Shown here in pieces: positions 51,843 to 60,458 of a stretch of 64,000 bases of DNA; the stretch's first letter is position 1; every line of letters starts with the position of its first letter. The translations under genes were made by a program, and so were the position numbers. The notes under the pieces were generated by a model. The model worked only from the letters and a program-made list of their open reading frames with translations, was not told where the DNA came from and searched no databases. Origin of the DNA: Limosilactobacillus pulli (GTDB taxonomy: Bacteria; Bacillota; Bacilli; Lactobacillales; Lactobacillaceae); NCBI RefSeq assembly GCF_947381555.1, contig NZ_CANCWQ010000001.1, positions 1 through 64,000 on the forward strand, read 5' to 3'.

Positions 51843-51864
51843 GGCCATTTATGGACGGGTAGTT
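51843..51864 (+). repeat. Solitary copy of the IS200/IS605 right-end sequence
   Basis: These 22 bases are identical to the complement of 1416-1434 plus flanks of the right-end hairpin of the tnpB element (ending TAGTT). Here the next bases are TAT, not CAC, and the outer stem arm differs (AGGG instead of CCCG). No tnpA or tnpB sequence adjoins it. It is a relic of a decayed copy, or a short non-autonomous derivative. Confidence 0.75.
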
Positions 51865-51928
51865 TATCCGATTGTCTTGTTATTCAGCTCCCGACATCCT
51901 TGAATTGATCATCGGTAGCTTAACATCA

Positions 51929-53113
51929 CTAGTCGTAGAATGATCCGTCTTCTGCAAAAACTTTGGTCAGTCCATCAACCGCCCGCTTAAGTTTTTCCAT
52001 TGAAGCCGCGTATGAAATTCTAAAGTACCTTACCGGGAGCTTGGTGAAGGCCGCTACCGGAACAATGGCTACTTTGGCTTTTTCCGCCAGATGCTCTGCA
52101 TAGGCCATTGAATCACCATCAAAACTGTCTGGAATTTTGACCCACAGATAAAAGGTCCCCATCGGCTTAGTGTAGTGGAAACCAATCTTATCCATGGCGT
52201 CCATTAAGAACTGTCGACGCTGATCATATTCCGTCTTCATTTGAGCAGTATCAGCCTTGCCATGACGAAGCGCTTCTTCAGCGGCATCCATGTTCATCGT
52301 AGCATTAGTCGAAATTGCTGCTTGATGAACTTTAGTAAGAGCTTTTAAGACATCACTCGGTCCACAGATATAGCCGACCCGCCAGCCAGTCATCGCGGCA
52401 TTCTTGGATACCCCATTGACATAAAGCGTCTGGTCTGGCAAAAGCTTAGCCATTGGCAGGTGCTCGCCTTCGTAAAGCAGATCAGCATAGATCTCATCAT
52501 CCAAGATAGCAACGTTGTAGTTCTTGAGCAGATCAGCCAGTGCCCGTACCTCGTCAGGAGTGTAGATGACACCGGTTGGGTTGACTGGATAGTTAAGTAC
52601 CAAAACCTTTACTTTTTCACCATATTTATCCAACGCCTTTTTCAGTAATTCTGGCGTCACCTTAAAGTCAGGCTCTGTCGTTTCCAGTTCAACCGCTTTG
52701 GCATCACGCATCTCAGAGTTGATTCGATAAAGCGCGTAGGCAGGACAAGGAACCAGCACGACATCACCCGGCTGACACAAACCTGTAATGATCGTACTGA
52801 TGGCCCCACTGGCACCTTCTGCAACGAAAATCTCGCTTTCCGGATCGTAATGAAGGTCTAAATCGTCTACCAGATATTCACTGATTGCGCTGCGCAGCCC
52901 TGGCGTCCCTCAGTTATGCGCGTAATGCGTATGGTCGTTAAGGATGCTTTTAATGGCCGCCAGCTTAACATGATCAGCCGTCTTGAAATCTGGCTCACCG
53001 ATAGTCAGGTTAACCATTTCTGGATCACTGCCATATTTATTGTTAAGGACCCGAATCAATGATGCCTTGGCAAACTTTAAGCTTTCTGGAACCAACGATG
53101 CAATTTTACTCAT
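51929..53113 (-). pseudogene. Aminotransferase (PatA/AraT type) with one in-frame TGA
   Basis: The frame begins at 53113 after AGGAGGAAG and reads MSKIASLVPESLKFAKASLI, then TIGEPDFKTADHVKLA and HYAHN. It meets TGA at 52910-52912, and runs on without shift (GTPGLRSAISEYL) through LNYPVNPTG, DDEIYADLLYEG and the PLP-lysine block VNGVSKNAAMTGWRVGY to 51929. Restoring one codon gives a complete 394-residue fold-type I aminotransferase for aromatic or aspartate-type substrates. As written, it makes 67 residues. A programmed read-through is less likely than a mutation. It follows the usp gene in one unit. Confidence 0.85.
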
Positions 53114-53158
53114 GGAAACTTCCTCCTTATGACTTATCGACATAATAACAATCTGTTT

Positions 53159-53558
53159 TTACTTGACTACCAGCACATCGGCCTTAGCATGACGAACAAC
53201 ATAATCTGTGTGAGATCCCTGTACTGCTAAGGACAATGAGATCAATATCGTGCCGCTCCGGAAAATCATAGGCAAGAATGGTTTTGATACTGCCGATAAC
53301 GACCTCGGCACTGGCATCTGCTCCCTTATCCTGCGCTTTTTTCAGATATGGCTGTAAACGTTGCTTGGTACGCTTGGTAAAGTCTTGATAAAAGTCTTCG
53401 TTGACCCCAAATGATGAATCCATCCCGCGGTCACGATTGACTACCCAAACCAAATACAGTTTCGCTGAAAAAACCTTGGCCAGATCAACTGCAGTTTCAA
53501 AGGCTTGATCAGCACGCTTAGACCCGTCAATTCCGACTAAAATATTTTTATAGGCCAT
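53159..53558 (-). pseudogene. Universal stress protein (UspA family), C-terminus frameshifted
   Basis: The first 115 residues are a normal UspA domain: NILVGIDGSKRADQAFETAV, VVIGSIKTILAYDFP and DIDLIVLSSTGIS. The frame then ends at 53184 with an odd HRLCCSSC tail. Shifting the frame at ATCTCAC gives the expected SHTDYVVRHAKADVLVVK and a stop at 53159-53161, so about two bases (one CT unit) have probably been lost. The missing piece is the last strand and nucleotide-binding end. The truncated protein might still fold; I rate it broken. ATP- and stress-linked roles are known for the family only. Confidence 0.8.
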
Positions 53559-53675
53559 TTTAATCAGCTCCTTTATAATCTAGATTTAAAAATTAATGCA
53601 AATATCCCCAAAACAAATATATTCTGAACCCAAACTCAGCTGACAAATTTCAATTTAATAGGCGTTTAATATAAA

Positions 53676-53728
53676 AATACCCTGCCATCATCAGCTTATT
53701 TCTGCTGACAATCACCGGGCATTTTTAA
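53676..53728 (-). terminator. Terminator of the PadR/PspC operon
   Basis: On the minus strand TGCCCGGTGATTGTCAGC pairs, with interruptions, with GCTGATGATGGCAGGGTA and continues TTTTTAT, right after the pspC stop. Confidence 0.7.
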
Positions 53729-53731
53729 TTA

Positions 53732-53968
53732 TTATTTTCCATTTGATTCGTAGAAAACTGGGCCATCATCTTCAGGTTTCTTGGGCAATGCGTCTGGGAT
53801 AATCATCGCCGCAATTACATAAAGAACGATCGATGGCACAATCGCGGTGAAAAGAGCCAGAGCAGCAATTACAAGTCGTACGATCGTTGAGTCAAAGCCA
53901 AAATAATCCGCGATCCCGCCACAAACACCAGCGACAATCCGATCGTTTGATTTCGTCAGTTTTTTCAT
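53732..53968 (-). CDS. PspC-domain envelope stress protein
   Basis: This 78-residue protein has the PspC pattern KSNDRIVAGVCGGIADYFG followed by a membrane segment (IVRLVIAALALFTAIVPSIV) and LYVIAAMIIP. It is the last gene of a four-gene operon. PspC proteins act in membrane stress responses. Confidence 0.93.
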   Translation of the reverse strand: MKKLTKSNDRIVAGVCGGIADYFGFDSTIVRLVIAALALFTAIVPSIVLYVIAAMIIPDALPKKPEDDGPVFYESNGK

Positions 53969-53978
53969 AATGATCCCC

Positions 53979-54950
53979 CTATTTAATGGTCACGTCACCA
54001 TCTGAAGCATTGACTTGCAGACGGTTTGGCGCAGTTTCGTTTTGAGTAAGCGTGCCACCATTTTCACTGGACTGATTGAATAAACGATTGTCGCCGTCAC
54101 TAACCGAGGTCGAGTAGCCATCAGCTTTAGTGTTCAATGCTTCCACATCGCCATCCTTAGCTGTAATCGAGTAACCATTGGCAATCGTGATGTCGTTAAA
54201 ATGAACGTCGCCATCCTGGGTACTGAGATTGCCACTATCCAAGGCAACAGAATTCATCGTAATATCCGAATCGGCCGTCTGAACCAGCGTCTTGGTTAAA
54301 GTAGAATCATTAACGGCAAGATCGTTATCGTTAAGGTGCAGCTGGCCACTATTGATCGTTAAGCCATTAAAAGCAGTATCCGTATCGTTAAACCGGAAGT
54401 CGGCCCGCTCAATTTCCAAATTACTCAGACTTACCTGACTGGCATCATTTACCTGCAAGTCATATTTTTCGATTTTCATTTTGGCAGCTGGTTCTTGAAT
54501 GACTTGGCCATCATTAACCCGTAGCTGCAAATGCTTGAGCTTTACGTTCTTAGGTACCGTGATCGTCAGTCTGTCGTTTGCGACGCCATGATAAAAGCCA
54601 GTTGAAGAAAAACTAAAGCCATTAAAGCTAAAACCATGCTTACGACTCTTGGAATTGATGATTATCGTGCCGTTTTTCTTTGCAATGGTTGGCTGATTGC
54701 TCTTCTCACCAGCATACTTAACAGAGAAAGTCTTGCCCTGTTTGACAACGACATTCATATCGCTTACGTCTGCCTTAATTCGCTCAGCCTTAGCATAGGT
54801 CTGGGTCCGTGTTGTCTTGGATTTTGATACCACATGCGGAGTCAAGCCGTCAAAGATTACTGCTCGCTGACCATGCATTCCAATGCCAAACGCCAGCATA
54901 ACAGCGCCAATCACTGTGATGACCAGGCCACTTACGATAGTCTTTTTCAT
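53979..54950 (-). CDS. DUF4097 (LiaG-like) surface-anchored protein
   Basis: This 323-residue protein has one N-terminal membrane segment (VSGLVITVIGAVMLAFGIGM) and then a beta-helix-like domain of repeated short strands with D-G turns: VNDGQVIQEP, FNDTDTAFNGL, TQDGDVHFNDI, AKDGDVEALNT. This is the DUF4097 form seen in LiaG and similar stress operons. The start at 54950 overlaps the DUF1700 stop by four bases. The function is unknown. Confidence 0.88.
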   Translation of the reverse strand: MKKTIVSGLVITVIGAVMLAFGIGMHGQRAVIFDGLTPHVVSKSKTTRTQTYAKAERIKADVSDMNVVVKQGKTFSVKYAGEKSNQPTIAKKNGTIIINSKSRKHGFSFNGFSFSSTGFYHGVANDRLTITVPKNVKLKHLQLRVNDGQVIQEPAAKMKIEKYDLQVNDASQVSLSNLEIERADFRFNDTDTAFNGLTINSGQLHLNDNDLAVNDSTLTKTLVQTADSDITMNSVALDSGNLSTQDGDVHFNDITIANGYSITAKDGDVEALNTKADGYSTSVSDGDNRLFNQSSENGGTLTQNETAPNRLQVNASDGDVTIK

Positions 54951-55552
54951 TTTGCTGCCTCCCTTTTGATGTACCGGTAGTAGACGTGCTGAACGAGGCG
55001 CGTGCATGCCTTAACGATCCAGACAGAACAGCCCCAGACGAGCGGAATGACGATCAATAACAGTCCTAGTCCAATCAAGCCGATTCCCAGATAGAAAAGG
55101 GCCGTCCCCAGGTTGGTAAACAAAAGACTCAGACCAGTAAAAATGGCTGCCGCCGTTAGGAAGATGCCACCACCAGCAAGCGATATGACCACCACCACTC
55201 CACTAAAGACGACTGCAAAAATGGCAATCAGCACGCTCAGCAGAATCAAACCGACAATTAAAGTTGCCGGGGTGGCCAACAGCGCAAGGATAATCAGCCA
55301 TGTCGTCTTAATCTTGGTTTTAGAGACAACCCGCTGATCTTTAGCCTCTTCTTTGATAGAGTGATCGGCAAGAATTTTTAAGGCAAGCTGACGCGGCGTT
55401 CCTAGTTCCCGCTCAATTTCTGCTTTGGTATCAATGCCGGCATCTGCCAGATACTCACTGTAAAATTCAATGACGTCATCAATCTCATCATCGGGCAGCT
55501 TGCGAAGGTAACGTCTTAACATCTGCATGTACTTTGCAGTTTCAGAAGTCAT
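54947..55552 (-). CDS. DUF1700-family membrane protein
   Basis: This 201-residue protein begins with the DUF1700 helical domain (YLRKLPDDEIDDVIEFYSEYL...ELGTPRQLALKIL) and continues with four or so membrane segments. A GGAGG box is 8 bases before the ATG at 55552, inside the PadR gene end. PadR-DUF1700-DUF4097 sets are common in Firmicutes and respond to envelope stress. Confidence 0.92.
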   Translation of the reverse strand: MTSETAKYMQMLRRYLRKLPDDEIDDVIEFYSEYLADAGIDTKAEIERELGTPRQLALKILADHSIKEEAKDQRVVSKTKIKTTWLIILALLATPATLIVGLILLSVLIAIFAVVFSGVVVVISLAGGGIFLTAAAIFTGLSLLFTNLGTALFYLGIGLIGLGLLLIVIPLVWGCSVWIVKACTRLVQHVYYRYIKREAAK

Positions 55553-55886
55553 GTGTCTGATCCTCCTTTAAAGGATAATTGCTGGCCTCAAAAATCGAAT
55601 CGAGGCTTTCCTTATAGTCTTTCCATACTTGCTTGACACGTGCCAGATGCGATTCACCAGCAGACGTAATGCGATAATAACGGCGATTGCGTCCGTGATA
55701 TGGCTGATCGTACGTTTCGACGAACTGATCCTTTTTTAGCCGGCGCAGCACTGGATAAAGAGTGGATTCTGAAATCGTAATCGCTTTTTGCATGTCTTGC
55801 GTCAGCGCATAGCCGTAATAATCTTTGCGTTCAAGCAGCGCCAGTACCAAGCCATCCAAAAGATCAGCTGAAACTTGAATTTTCAT
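55542..55886 (-). CDS. PadR-family regulator of the envelope-stress operon
   Basis: This 114-residue winged-helix protein shows LLDGLVLALLERKDYYGYALTQDM, STLYPVLRRLKKDQFVETY and RRYYRITSAGESHL, the short PadR form. It overlaps DUF1700 by 11 bases. It probably represses its own operon through the palindrome at 55921-55941. Confidence 0.95.
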   Translation of the reverse strand: MKIQVSADLLDGLVLALLERKDYYGYALTQDMQKAITISESTLYPVLRRLKKDQFVETYDQPYHGRNRRYYRITSAGESHLARVKQVWKDYKESLDSIFEASNYPLKEDQTHDF

Positions 55887-55920
55887 TCCTCGTTTCGCCT
55901 CTTTTCACTTTTATTTTATA

Positions 55921-55941
55921 ATATTATATCGTATATAATAT
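55921..55941. promoter_or_regulatory. 21-bp AT-rich palindrome, candidate PadR operator
   Basis: ATATTATAT (55921-55929) and ATATAATAT (55933-55941) are perfect 9-bp arms with a CGT centre, 35 bases upstream of the PadR gene. They also provide TATAAT-like -10 sequences on the minus strand, so binding would block the promoter. Confidence 0.7.
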
Positions 55942-56015
55942 ATTGAGGCAAATAGATACCGCTGAATTTTAATTGAAACGCATACCGTGCTCAACCGTAG
56001 ATAGCAAGCCAATAA

Positions 56016-56056
56016 AAAATGGGACTCCTGTCACTTGACAAGGCGTCCCTTTTTGA
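56016..56056 (-). terminator. recN terminator
   Basis: GGGAC (56022-56026) pairs with GTCCC (56047-56051), extended inward by TGTCA/TGACA-type pairs, with T-runs on both sides. On the minus strand it lies downstream of recN. The 190 bases between it and the recN stop hold nothing I can recognise. Confidence 0.65.
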
Positions 56057-56241
56057 TCTTCATCAATTAAATTTGATAAAGTTTCTTTAATCTATTCTTA
56101 ATCGAAAATTCCGCAACTTCAGATAGTGGCTGGATAATCAATCGCATCTATATATTTCAATCCAACTTCCGTGCGTTCACAAAGGTAAAGCACCAAGAAG
56201 TTTAACGTGATGCACTCAGCAAATACCGAGCCTAGCGCGAA

Positions 56242-57921
56242 TCATGAATGTGCCATCTGTAGCAGTTCTTTGGCATGCTCGCGACTCAGCTTGGTGATCT
56301 CTTCGCCCGAAATCATCCGTGCCAGTTCGTTGATCCGCTCGGCTGGCTTTAAAATCGTCACATGTGTGGTCGTCCGATTGTTTTGAACAGTCTTTTGAAT
56401 CAGAAAATGATGCTGGGCAACGGCGGCAACCTGTGGGAGGTGTGTAATACACAGGACCTGTGAATGCTGGGCAATCAGCTTGATTTTATCGGCAATGGCC
56501 TGAGCAACGCGTCCGCTGACCCCGGTATCGACCTCGTCAAAAATAATCGAGGTGACGCCTTCATGCTGAGCAAAGATCGTCTTCAATGCCAGCATGACCC
56601 GCGAAAGCTCTCCACCAGAGGCAATCTTGACTAATGGCCCCATGCTTTCACCAGGGTTGGTTTGAATATAGAACTCAACGTTGTCAATGCCATCTGGGTA
56701 GAAGGTCATTGAATCGTTTTGATGGAACTTCACCTCAAAAACAGCCTTATCCATGTAAAGTTCTTTTAACTGTTGATGTACCTGACCGTTTAACTGATGG
56801 GCAGCTTTTTGACGGACCTGACTCAATTCACTGCCCAATTTCTGCAGCTCGCCAGTCACCGCGGCCAGCTGCTGCTTGAGCTCATCGTCTGAATCAGCGG
56901 TCTGCTCCATCGTCGATAGTTCCTTATGAATCTTTTCATAGTATGCCAAGACATCTTCAACCTTATCGCCATACTTACGTTCCAGGTCACCAATGATGGT
57001 CAATCTTTCATTGATCTGTTCCAGACGGCCATCATCAAATTCGAGCATATCTAACTGACGACTGGCAGCATTGGCAGCGTCTTGAAGCGAATAGTAGGCA
57101 TCCCCCAGCGACTTGCTCAACTCATCATAGGCCGCATCAAACGGCGCGATTTCTTGAACCTCATTCATTGCCTGAGCAACCTGATCAAGGACCGGTGCCT
57201 CACCTTCATTTAAGACACCAACGACCAACTGCAGGGCATTGTTGATCTGTTGAAAATGCTCCAGGCGATCGCGTTCGCTGGTCAGCTCATCTTCTTCATT
57301 GGCGTGCAGATTGGCATCACTGATCTCTTTAACCTGGTAGCGCAGCATGTCCAAACGCTGTGCCCATTGCTGCGAGTCAGCCTGTTTACGACTCAGTGTT
57401 GCCTTTAGCTTAGCATAGTGCTGGTAAGCTTCTTGATATTTAGACAACAGCGGCTTAACCTGAGCGGCCGCAAACTGATCTAGCATGTGCAAATGGTTTT
57501 CCGGCTGCATTAGTTGCTGATGATCGTTTTGCCCTTGAATATCAACCAGATGCGCGCCGATTTTACGCAGCGTAGCAGTATTGATTAAGGAGCCATTAAC
57601 GCGAATCACGTTGCGGCCGTTACGATGAATCTCGCGGGAAATAATCAGCGTGCCATCCTCGTGCTCGATTCCCAGTTCCTCTAACAGCTCAAAAAAGCGC
57701 GGATCATTTGGCAGCGTAAACTGGCCTTGCAGATGCAGCTTTTCTTCGCCATGACGAATAAACTCCTGAGAGCCGCGATTACCCGCTAACAACCCCACGG
57801 CATCAATGATAATGGACTTGCCGGCTCCGGTCTCACCAGTCAGAACCGTCATCTGATCGCTGAAGTCCAGCATAAGGTGCTCAATAATCGCCAAATTATC
57901 GATTGTCAGTTCCTGTAGCAT
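56242..57921 (-). CDS. recN: DNA repair protein RecN
   Basis: This 559-residue SMC-like ATPase acts in double-strand break repair. It has ELTIDNLAIIEHL, GETGAGKSIIIDAVGLLAG, long coiled coils (about 150-370), LASGGELSRVMLALKTIF-like signature (here KIASGGELSRVMLALK) and IIFDEVDTGVSGRVAQAI. It follows argR, as in most Firmicutes. Confidence 0.97.
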   Translation of the reverse strand: MLQELTIDNLAIIEHLMLDFSDQMTVLTGETGAGKSIIIDAVGLLAGNRGSQEFIRHGEEKLHLQGQFTLPNDPRFFELLEELGIEHEDGTLIISREIHRNGRNVIRVNGSLINTATLRKIGAHLVDIQGQNDHQQLMQPENHLHMLDQFAAAQVKPLLSKYQEAYQHYAKLKATLSRKQADSQQWAQRLDMLRYQVKEISDANLHANEEDELTSERDRLEHFQQINNALQLVVGVLNEGEAPVLDQVAQAMNEVQEIAPFDAAYDELSKSLGDAYYSLQDAANAASRQLDMLEFDDGRLEQINERLTIIGDLERKYGDKVEDVLAYYEKIHKELSTMEQTADSDDELKQQLAAVTGELQKLGSELSQVRQKAAHQLNGQVHQQLKELYMDKAVFEVKFHQNDSMTFYPDGIDNVEFYIQTNPGESMGPLVKIASGGELSRVMLALKTIFAQHEGVTSIIFDEVDTGVSGRVAQAIADKIKLIAQHSQVLCITHLPQVAAVAQHHFLIQKTVQNNRTTTHVTILKPAERINELARMISGEEITKLSREHAKELLQMAHS

Positions 57922-57935
57922 AGCATCACCTGACT

Positions 57936-58385
57936 TTAGCGCAATGCCTGCAGTGTTCGCTCAAATTCAACGGCAGCTCCGGCAGAATGGCAGACGATCA
58001 AAACCGTGGCATCATCGCCAATTGCCGTAAACACTGTTGGATACTTCATTTGATTGATCAGCATGGCAGCAACCGGACCGTTACCTGGCCGCATCGTTAA
58101 GGACACGAACCGATCGCTGCGCTTCATTTCCTGCAATTCGTTACCCATCACGTTGGCCAGGCGCTCTTCTTTGTTGTCTTGGCGCCGAGCCGGCAAACTG
58201 TAGTGATAGCCGCCACCTACGCTTGGCACCTTGAGCAGCTGCATGTCTTTAATATCACGTGAAATCGTAGCTTGCGTCACCCGAATACCGGATTTGGCCA
58301 GTAGCTTAACGAGGTCTTCTTGACGCTCAACGTATTGATTGGAAATAATCTCTTGAATGTGTCGCTGACGTTCTGATTTCTTCAT
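57936..58385 (-). CDS. argR: Arginine repressor-family regulator
   Basis: This 149-residue protein has the ArgR winged helix at its start (RQRHIQEIISNQYVERQEDLVKLL, GIRVTQATISRDIKDMQLLKV) and an oligomerisation/arginine-binding C-terminal domain with AIGDDATVLIVCHSA. No arginine genes are nearby; this copy is in the conserved tlyA-argR-recN group. Confidence 0.95.
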   Translation of the reverse strand: MKKSERQRHIQEIISNQYVERQEDLVKLLAKSGIRVTQATISRDIKDMQLLKVPSVGGGYHYSLPARRQDNKEERLANVMGNELQEMKRSDRFVSLTMRPGNGPVAAMLINQMKYPTVFTAIGDDATVLIVCHSAGAAVEFERTLQALR

Positions 58386-58403
58386 TAGACAAAACCTCCA
58401 AAA

Positions 58404-59228
58404 CTAATCCTGCTTGTTCAGTTCCGCATAGGCCGCGTCAATCGTCTGGTCAATCTTGACTTCTGGTGCAATTTGGCCTTTTCGATCAACCAGTTTCAAG
58501 TGGGCCAAAAATTCGATATTGCCTTGACCACCTTTGATTGGTGAAAAGTCAAGACCTAAAACGTCGAAATGATCAGCAGTCGCAAATTCCAACACATGCT
58601 GCAGGACTTCTTCATGCACCTTGCGATCACGAACAATACCATGCTTGCCGACGTGTTCCTTACCGGCTTCAAACTGCGGCTTAATCAAGGCCACAACTGA
58701 GCCGCCCATCTTTAGAATTTTGGCCAATGGCGGCAAAATCAGACTCAATGAGATAAACGATACGTCAATTGAGGCAAATTCCGGCTGACCGTGCGTAAAA
58801 TCGGCCAGCTTGCTGTAGCGAAAGTTGGTCTGCTCCATGACCACAACCCGCGGATCATCACGCAGCTGCCAAACCAATTGATTGGTTCCAACGTCTAAGG
58901 CATAGCTGAGCTTAGCACCATTTTGCAACATCACATCGGTAAAGCCGCCGGTTGAGCTGCCAATGTCCAATACAACCTTATCCTTAACCGAAATATCAAA
59001 CGACTTGAGTGCCTTGGCTAATTTGAGACCGCCTCGGCTAACGTATGGCATCTTCTTGCCTTTCATATGCAGCGTCGTGGTGACCGGAATCTTTTGGCCC
59101 GGCTTATCAAGGCGCTCATTGTTCTTGCCTAGAATCTCACCGGCCATCACGGCACGCTTAGCCTGTTCTCTAGAATCAAACAACCCTTGTTTGACTAGTA
59201 AAATATCAACGCGTTCTTTTTCAATCAT
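58404..59228 (-). CDS. tlyA: TlyA-family rRNA 2'-O-methyltransferase
   Basis: This 274-residue protein has an S4 RNA-binding domain (ERVDILLVKQGLFDSREQAKRAVMAGEIL, about 3-60) and an FtsJ-like methylase domain with VVLDIGSSTGGFTDVMLQNGA, then SIDVSFISL and LIKPQFEAGKE. Some relatives are called hemolysins, but the motifs are those of rRNA methylases. Confidence 0.95.
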   Translation of the reverse strand: MIEKERVDILLVKQGLFDSREQAKRAVMAGEILGKNNERLDKPGQKIPVTTTLHMKGKKMPYVSRGGLKLAKALKSFDISVKDKVVLDIGSSTGGFTDVMLQNGAKLSYALDVGTNQLVWQLRDDPRVVVMEQTNFRYSKLADFTHGQPEFASIDVSFISLSLILPPLAKILKMGGSVVALIKPQFEAGKEHVGKHGIVRDRKVHEEVLQHVLEFATADHFDVLGLDFSPIKGGQGNIEFLAHLKLVDRKGQIAPEVKIDQTIDAAYAELNKQD

Positions 59229-59237
59229 AATCTCGTC

Positions 59238-60113
59238 CTATAGTTTAAAATATGCCAAAAATTGATCAAAGCTATCCATTGATCTCCCAGTCAATTTAGC
59301 CAGCCGATCTTGATCCTCAATTGCTTGATCAAGGGCTTTTTGCAGCTGTTCTTTGGCACCGTCCAATCCCAAGAGCCCCGGATAGGTATTTTTGTGCTCG
59401 GTAGCATCCTTGTGAGTAGCCTTGCCCATCTGCTCTGGCGTGGCCACTACGTCCATGATGTCATCATAGATCTGAAAGGCCAGACCAAACTGCGCGCCAA
59501 ACGATCCCAAAAGCTCAATAACTGCTGCCGGCTGCTTAGTGATAATACCGCCCGCTTGCACGGCATATTTAAGCAGCGCCCCGGTTTTTTGCCGGTGCAG
59601 ATACTGCAGCTCCGCCAGCTTCAAATGCTTGCCCTCACCTTCAATATCGCGCGCCTGGCCGGCAACCATGCCACTGGGACCAGCTGCCTTGGCCAAAGCC
59701 AGGGTCAACCTTGCCTGCACTTCAATTGGCAATTCGTTATCAGTCAGCCACTGAAAAGCCAGCGTCAACAGGCCATCACCTGCCAGTGTTGCCATGCCTG
59801 CACCAAATTTAACATGGTTGGTCGGCTCACCGCGACGCAGATCATCGTTGTCCATAGCGGGCAGATCATCATGAATCAAAGAGTAGGTATGCAAAAGTTC
59901 CAAGGCACAAGCAGCCCGTAGCGTACTTTCATCAATCCTACCGCCCAGCATCTCAACCGTTGCCAATGTCAGTGCCGGTCGCAAGCGCTTGCCGCCTGCC
60001 GTTACCGAGTAGCACATTGACTTGCTTAAAGTTGGCTGATCAATATCTTGTGGCAATGCTCGATCCAAATAGTCATCGATTTGCGTTTTAAGTTCACTTA
60101 GCGTACTGGCCAT
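59238..60113 (-). CDS. ispA: Polyprenyl (farnesyl) diphosphate synthase
   Basis: This 291-residue enzyme builds C15 (or near) prenyl diphosphates. The two aspartate motifs are DDLPAMDNDDLRRGEPTNH (first, DDxxxxD) and YDDIMD (second). It is in the exonuclease VII-folD group, as usual. Confidence 0.96.
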   Translation of the reverse strand: MASTLSELKTQIDDYLDRALPQDIDQPTLSKSMCYSVTAGGKRLRPALTLATVEMLGGRIDESTLRAACALELLHTYSLIHDDLPAMDNDDLRRGEPTNHVKFGAGMATLAGDGLLTLAFQWLTDNELPIEVQARLTLALAKAAGPSGMVAGQARDIEGEGKHLKLAELQYLHRQKTGALLKYAVQAGGIITKQPAAVIELLGSFGAQFGLAFQIYDDIMDVVATPEQMGKATHKDATEHKNTYPGLLGLDGAKEQLQKALDQAIEDQDRLAKLTGRSMDSFDQFLAYFKL

Positions 60114-60140
60114 CTGCTCATCCCTTTCATTAAATTCAGG

Positions 60141-60455
60141 CTAAAAAAGATCAACGTTGTCGTCTTGGCCATCTTCAAAGCCTTGACCGCTAAATTGCGA
60201 GCGATATCCTTGGTGACCAGAGCCATCGTCAGTACGGCTGTCGGTTGGATCTTCGACTTCTTTGCCATCGTCTTTCATTAGATGCGCAACGGTGGCTTCA
60301 GCGTTTTGCAGCTGTTTTTGCAGACCATTGGCCAGTTCCATACCGGTTTTGAATTCATTCAGTGATTCTTCCAAAGACAGATTGCCTTGTTGCAGCTCAC
60401 TTACGATCTGCTGCAGCTGACTCATCTGTTCTTCAAAGCTGGGTTGTTTTGCCAT
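60141..60455 (-). CDS. xseB: Exodeoxyribonuclease VII small subunit
   Basis: The first 70 residues of this 104-residue protein are XseB: SFEEQMSQLQQIVSELQQGN, LSLEESLNEFKTGMEL. The last 35 are a polar, D/G-rich tail not usual in the family. It lies 3 bases after xseA. Confidence 0.95.
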   Translation of the reverse strand: MAKQPSFEEQMSQLQQIVSELQQGNLSLEESLNEFKTGMELANGLQKQLQNAEATVAHLMKDDGKEVEDPTDSRTDDGSGHQGYRSQFSGQGFEDGQDDNVDLF

Positions 60456-60458
60456 TTT

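Noticed and set aside
52910..52912. Selenocysteine or programmed TGA read-through in the aminotransferase
   Set aside because: Aminotransferases have no selenocysteine here, no recoding hairpin is seen, and neighbouring genes are also damaged.
59310..59921. A 203-residue plus-strand ORF
   Set aside because: Antisense shadow of ispA without a ribosome binding site.
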